From CALWZE01 sp964645785 (GTDB taxonomy: Bacteria; Bacillota; Clostridia; Oscillospirales; Ruminococcaceae), in contig CAZYAV010000060.1 in assembly GCA_964645785.1 (NCBI GenBank), forward strand, positions 1-8,695: a DNA stretch of 8,695 nt, written 5' to 3'. Shown one piece after another: positions 6,472 to 8,695 of this stretch (its first letter is position 1; the number at the start of each line of letters is the position of its first letter). The notes below the pieces were generated by a model. That model worked only from the letters and a program-made list of their open reading frames with translations, was not told the DNA's origin and ran no database searches. Made by a program: the position numbers and the translations under genes.

Positions 6472-8067
6472 ATGAAAAAGCTGCAAGTTGACAGACCCGC
6501 AATCCTGTGCAGTCTGGTTCTGGTTGGCGCGATGGTCGTCTGCTCCATTCTCTATCCGGCGCAGACGGTCAGCGCGTTTGCGGGCGCGCGGGAATTTGTC
6601 TCCCGTGTCTTTGGTTCTCTGTTTCAATTCACCACCGTCGCGTGCACAATCGTGGCGGTGTGGATGATCTTTTCAAAATACGGCGACGTCCGGCTGGGCA
6701 AGGGCAAGCCGGACTACTCCACCTTCAGCTGGGTCTCAATGTGCTTCTGCGCCGGGATGGGCGGCAGCATTCTCTACTAGTCCGCGCTGGAGTGGATCTA
6801 CTACATCCAGACCCCGTCGTTCGGCATCGAACCGCTCAGCACCGAGGCGTTCGAGTTTGCGCTCCCCTACAGCCTGTTCCACTGGGGATTTGCGGTTTGG
6901 GCAATTAACATTGTCGGCGCCGTCACCATCGGGTACCAGTTCTATGTGCGTGGCGAACGCGGCTTTGCGCTTAAATACGCCTGCCGCGGCCTGCTGGGCG
7001 ACCTTGTGGACGGGTGGCTCGGCCGGGTCATCGACCTGCTGTTTGTGTTCAGCATCATCGCCACTATCACCCTCAGCTTCGGCACAATGCCGCCGATGCT
7101 GACCAACAACCTCTCCAACCTGCTGCACACGGGCGAGGGCTTCCTGTCCTGTCTGCTGATCGTGCTGGCCGCCACGGTCATCGTTATGCTGAGCACGCTG
7201 CGCGGGCTGAAAAAGGGAATGCGGGTCATCTCCAACGCGACAACCTGGGGCTGCTTTTTAATCTGCGGGCTCTTCCTTGTCCTTGGCAGCCCGCTGTTTT
7301 CCATCGAGAATTCCATCCAGTCCATCGGCATCATGCTGCAAAACTATCCGCGCATGATTACCAACATGGACGCGATTGGGCAAAGCGGTTTCCCGCAAGC
7401 CTGGACCTTTTTCCTCTTTTCCGGCTGCATCTGCATGGCGCCGTGGATGTGGAGTTTTATCGCGCGCGTTTCGCGCGGCCGCTCCATCAAGGCAGTTGTC
7501 AGCGCGATCCTCGCCGCAGGCTTCGGCGGCACGCTGCTCTTTTTCGGCACGATTTCCAACTACGGGATCAAGGCCTATCTGGACGGCGCGTTCAGCGTGC
7601 TGGAGAACCTGACCCTGCCCAGCGCGAACCAGACCATTTCGGAGCTTTGTCTGTCCCTGCCGGGCGGCAAGATTATCCTGGCCGTGTGGTTCCTTGTCGC
7701 GCTCTTTTTGCTGATTACCACGATGGATTCCGCCTCCTCCACGCTTGCGGAGGCGACCTCGCGCGCGACCCACGGGCAGCCGCCCCGCGCGCTGCGCGCA
7801 TTCTGGGCAATCGTGATCTTTCTGCCCGGCATCTGCCTGCTGTACGCCGGGCAGTTTGTGGAGGGCGGCACCCCGCTCGGTGGCATTCAATCCCTGCTTT
7901 TCCTGTGCGGCGTGCCGGTATCCCTGATTGTTCTGCTTGCCGTTGCGTCCGGCATTCGCCTGCTCTGGCAGGACAACCACACCAAAACGCGGGATGAGAT
8001 TCTGCGCGAGTACAGCCTGACCCCCAAAGCGCCCGACCCGTCGAGCACGCGGCCGGTCGATCTCTGA
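6472..8067 (+). CDS. BCCT-family transporter with an in-frame UAG at codon 103
   Basis: Read through one TAG (6778-6780), this is a 531-codon frame of normal BCCT length. AAGGAG nine bases upstream overlaps the stop of the preceding gene, showing tight operon coupling. BCCT proteins are 12-helix secondary transporters for betaine, carnitine, choline and related compounds. Support: the glycine stretch AGMGGS (94-99), HWGFAVWAIN (137-146) matching the TM4 HWxxxxWAIY pattern, and FIARVSRGRSIK (329-340), the conserved segment after TM8. The UAG falls where homologues commonly have Trp or Tyr just after the glycine stretch. TM8 reads WTFFLFSGCICMAP (311-324) where BetP has WTIFYWAWWASWSP, so the usual Trp cluster is gone. 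As written the gene yields 102 residues unless UAG is recoded; a nonsense mutation or sequencing error is equally possible. Confidence 0.85.
6778..6780 (+). other. In-frame amber codon inside the BCCT gene
   Basis: TAG interrupts GGSILY and SALEWIYYIQTPSFG. The frame continues without another stop for 428 codons of clear BCCT sequence. All other stops I assign in the window are TGA or TAA, so TAG is not used as a terminator here. No downstream secondary structure diagnostic of recoding was established by eye. Confidence 0.9.
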
Positions 8068-8224
8068 AAACTGCCGGTATTGTAAGAACAGACGCTGTTT
8101 TGGCCGTGTATGCGATGCGCCGCACTGTTCGGATGCGACATACGGCCGTTGCTGGTTTTGCGGGGCTTTCCGGCGGATGGATGCGCGGCTGCGTTCATTA
8201 TTCAATCCATTTTAAGCATAGGAC

Positions 8225-8265
8225 AACGAGGGTGTGAAAGCATTTATGCTTTTCACACCCTCGTT
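8225..8265 (+). terminator. Intrinsic terminator after the BCCT gene
   Basis: The arm AACGAGGGTGTGAAAGCA at 8225-8242 pairs with 8247-8265 (one bulged T) around a four-base loop, an 18-bp stem. A T-rich tail follows at 8264-8280, ending in five T. It lies about 160 bases after the BCCT stop and would end that operon. Its position between the operon and the CRISPR array suggests it might also stop minus-strand array transcripts, though the minus-strand tail is less T-rich. Confidence 0.8.
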
Positions 8266-8310
8266 TATATTGTGATTTTTGCACGGCTTGCGCCATGACA
8301 AACCGCAAGG

Positions 8311-8341
8311 GGATCAGTCCACACCTGTGGGGGAGGACGAC
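8311..8341 (-). repeat. Decayed terminal CRISPR repeat
   Basis: The segment keeps CAGTCCAC, a G-rich half and a GACGAC end matching the array repeat, but the C-tract is reduced and mutated. It ends exactly 34 bases before the first recognisable repeat at 8376, the same spacing as between the other repeats. This marks it as an old leader-distal repeat that has degenerated. Confidence 0.6.
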
Positions 8342-8375
8342 TCGAGTTCGTCCCGGCCATGAATTACGCGACGGC

Positions 8376-8695
8376 ATTTCAATCCACGCCCCCGTGCGGG
8401 GGGTGACATCGGGTGATGACCCGTGTTTTGTCCGAGCCGTCATTTCAATCCACGCCCCCCCGTGTGGGGGGGCGACCGTCGCGGCGGAACTCCTGCCGCA
8501 CGCCAAGCGATTTCAATCCACGCCCCCCGTGTGGGGGGGCGACAAGTGGCGGAGGAGGATAAATAACCCCATGGACATTTCAATCCACGCCCCCCGTGCG
8601 GGGGGCGACCGCTGCGTTTCTGCGGCGGGGGGTGGATGGCAGGAATTTCAGTCCACGCCCCCCGTGCGGGGGGCGACGGCGAGGATCTGCTCTTT
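8376..8695 (-). CRISPR. Type I-C-like CRISPR array, leader-distal end
   Basis: Five repeats at 8376-8407, 8442-8476, 8510-8543, 8577-8609 and 8645-8677 are separated by four unique spacers of 34, 33, 33 and 35 bases; a fifth spacer runs off the edge. On the plus strand each repeat is ATTTCAATCCACG, a C-tract, GTGC or GTGT, a G-tract and CGAC. Its complement, GTCG...CGTGGATTGAAAT, is the well-known I-C (Cas5d-processed) repeat form, which sets transcription on the minus strand with the leader beyond 8695. The first repeat has TGAC instead of CGAC and the last has CAGTCC instead of CAATCC. The C- and G-tracts vary between 5-7 and 6-7. No cas genes are in the window, so the subtype rests on the repeat alone. 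Confidence 0.95.

Noticed and set aside
8198..8506. Minus-strand 102-codon frame with repeated GAWIEM peptides
   Set aside because: The peptide repeats are translations of CRISPR repeats, a common source of false proteins; the frame crosses the array and the terminator.
8610..8644. Spacer containing a G-run followed by TGGATGG, resembling the inverted repeat end
   Set aside because: The resemblance is short and interrupted, and the flanking spacing matches a normal 35-base spacer, so it is probably chance.

Overview
The window looks like a chromosomal segment from an anaerobic, fairly GC-rich member of the Clostridia. That placement is inferred from LysR and UroD-like protein style, strong AGGAG ribosome binding sites, TTGAAA/TATAAT promoters and a type I-C CRISPR repeat. 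No rRNA, tRNA or other phylogenetic marker is present to confirm it.

Layout, left to right. (1) 1-141: the 5' end of an unrecognised minus-strand gene that runs off the left edge. (2) 142-781: about 640 bases with no gene I can defend. (3) 782-1702, minus: a LysR-family regulator. (4) 1742-1936: a divergent promoter region whose two -10 boxes form the arms of an inverted repeat. (5) 1937-3192, plus: an MFS transporter broken by a one-base frameshift near codon 25. (6) 3229-3278: a long hairpin. (7) 3344-4519, plus: a uroporphyrinogen-decarboxylase-superfamily protein, more like corrinoid methyltransferases than HemE but lacking their zinc ligands. A 42-codon ORF follows at 4532-4660, then a near-perfect hairpin of more than 20 bp at 4670-4718. 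(8) A clean promoter at 4775-4803 leads to a two-gene operon: a highly divergent GroEL paralogue (4887-6458) lacking the three aspartates of the chaperonin ATPase site, and a BCCT-family transporter (6472-8067) with one in-frame UAG at codon 103. A bulged-stem terminator with a T-rich tail closes the operon at 8225-8265. (9) 8311-8695: the leader-distal end of a type I-C-like CRISPR array, read on the minus strand and continuing off the right edge, with a decayed extra repeat at its old end. No cas genes are in the window.

How the genes may work together (inference): a LysR-controlled uptake and C1/corrinoid-type locus, with an MFS importer plus UroD-like protein in one unit and a chaperonin-like protein plus BCCT transporter in the next. 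No corrinoid protein, MttB/MtgB methyltransferase or groES lies in the window, so the substrate is unknown. Both transporters carry a single lesion (a frameshift and an amber codon) while the soluble proteins are intact. This could mean gene decay, sequencing or assembly error, or, for the amber codon, recoding such as pyrrolysine insertion. The most unusual items are the ATPase-site-stripped chaperonin co-transcribed with a BCCT transporter, the UAG in that transporter, and the loss of the transporter's usual aromatic substrate-box residues.
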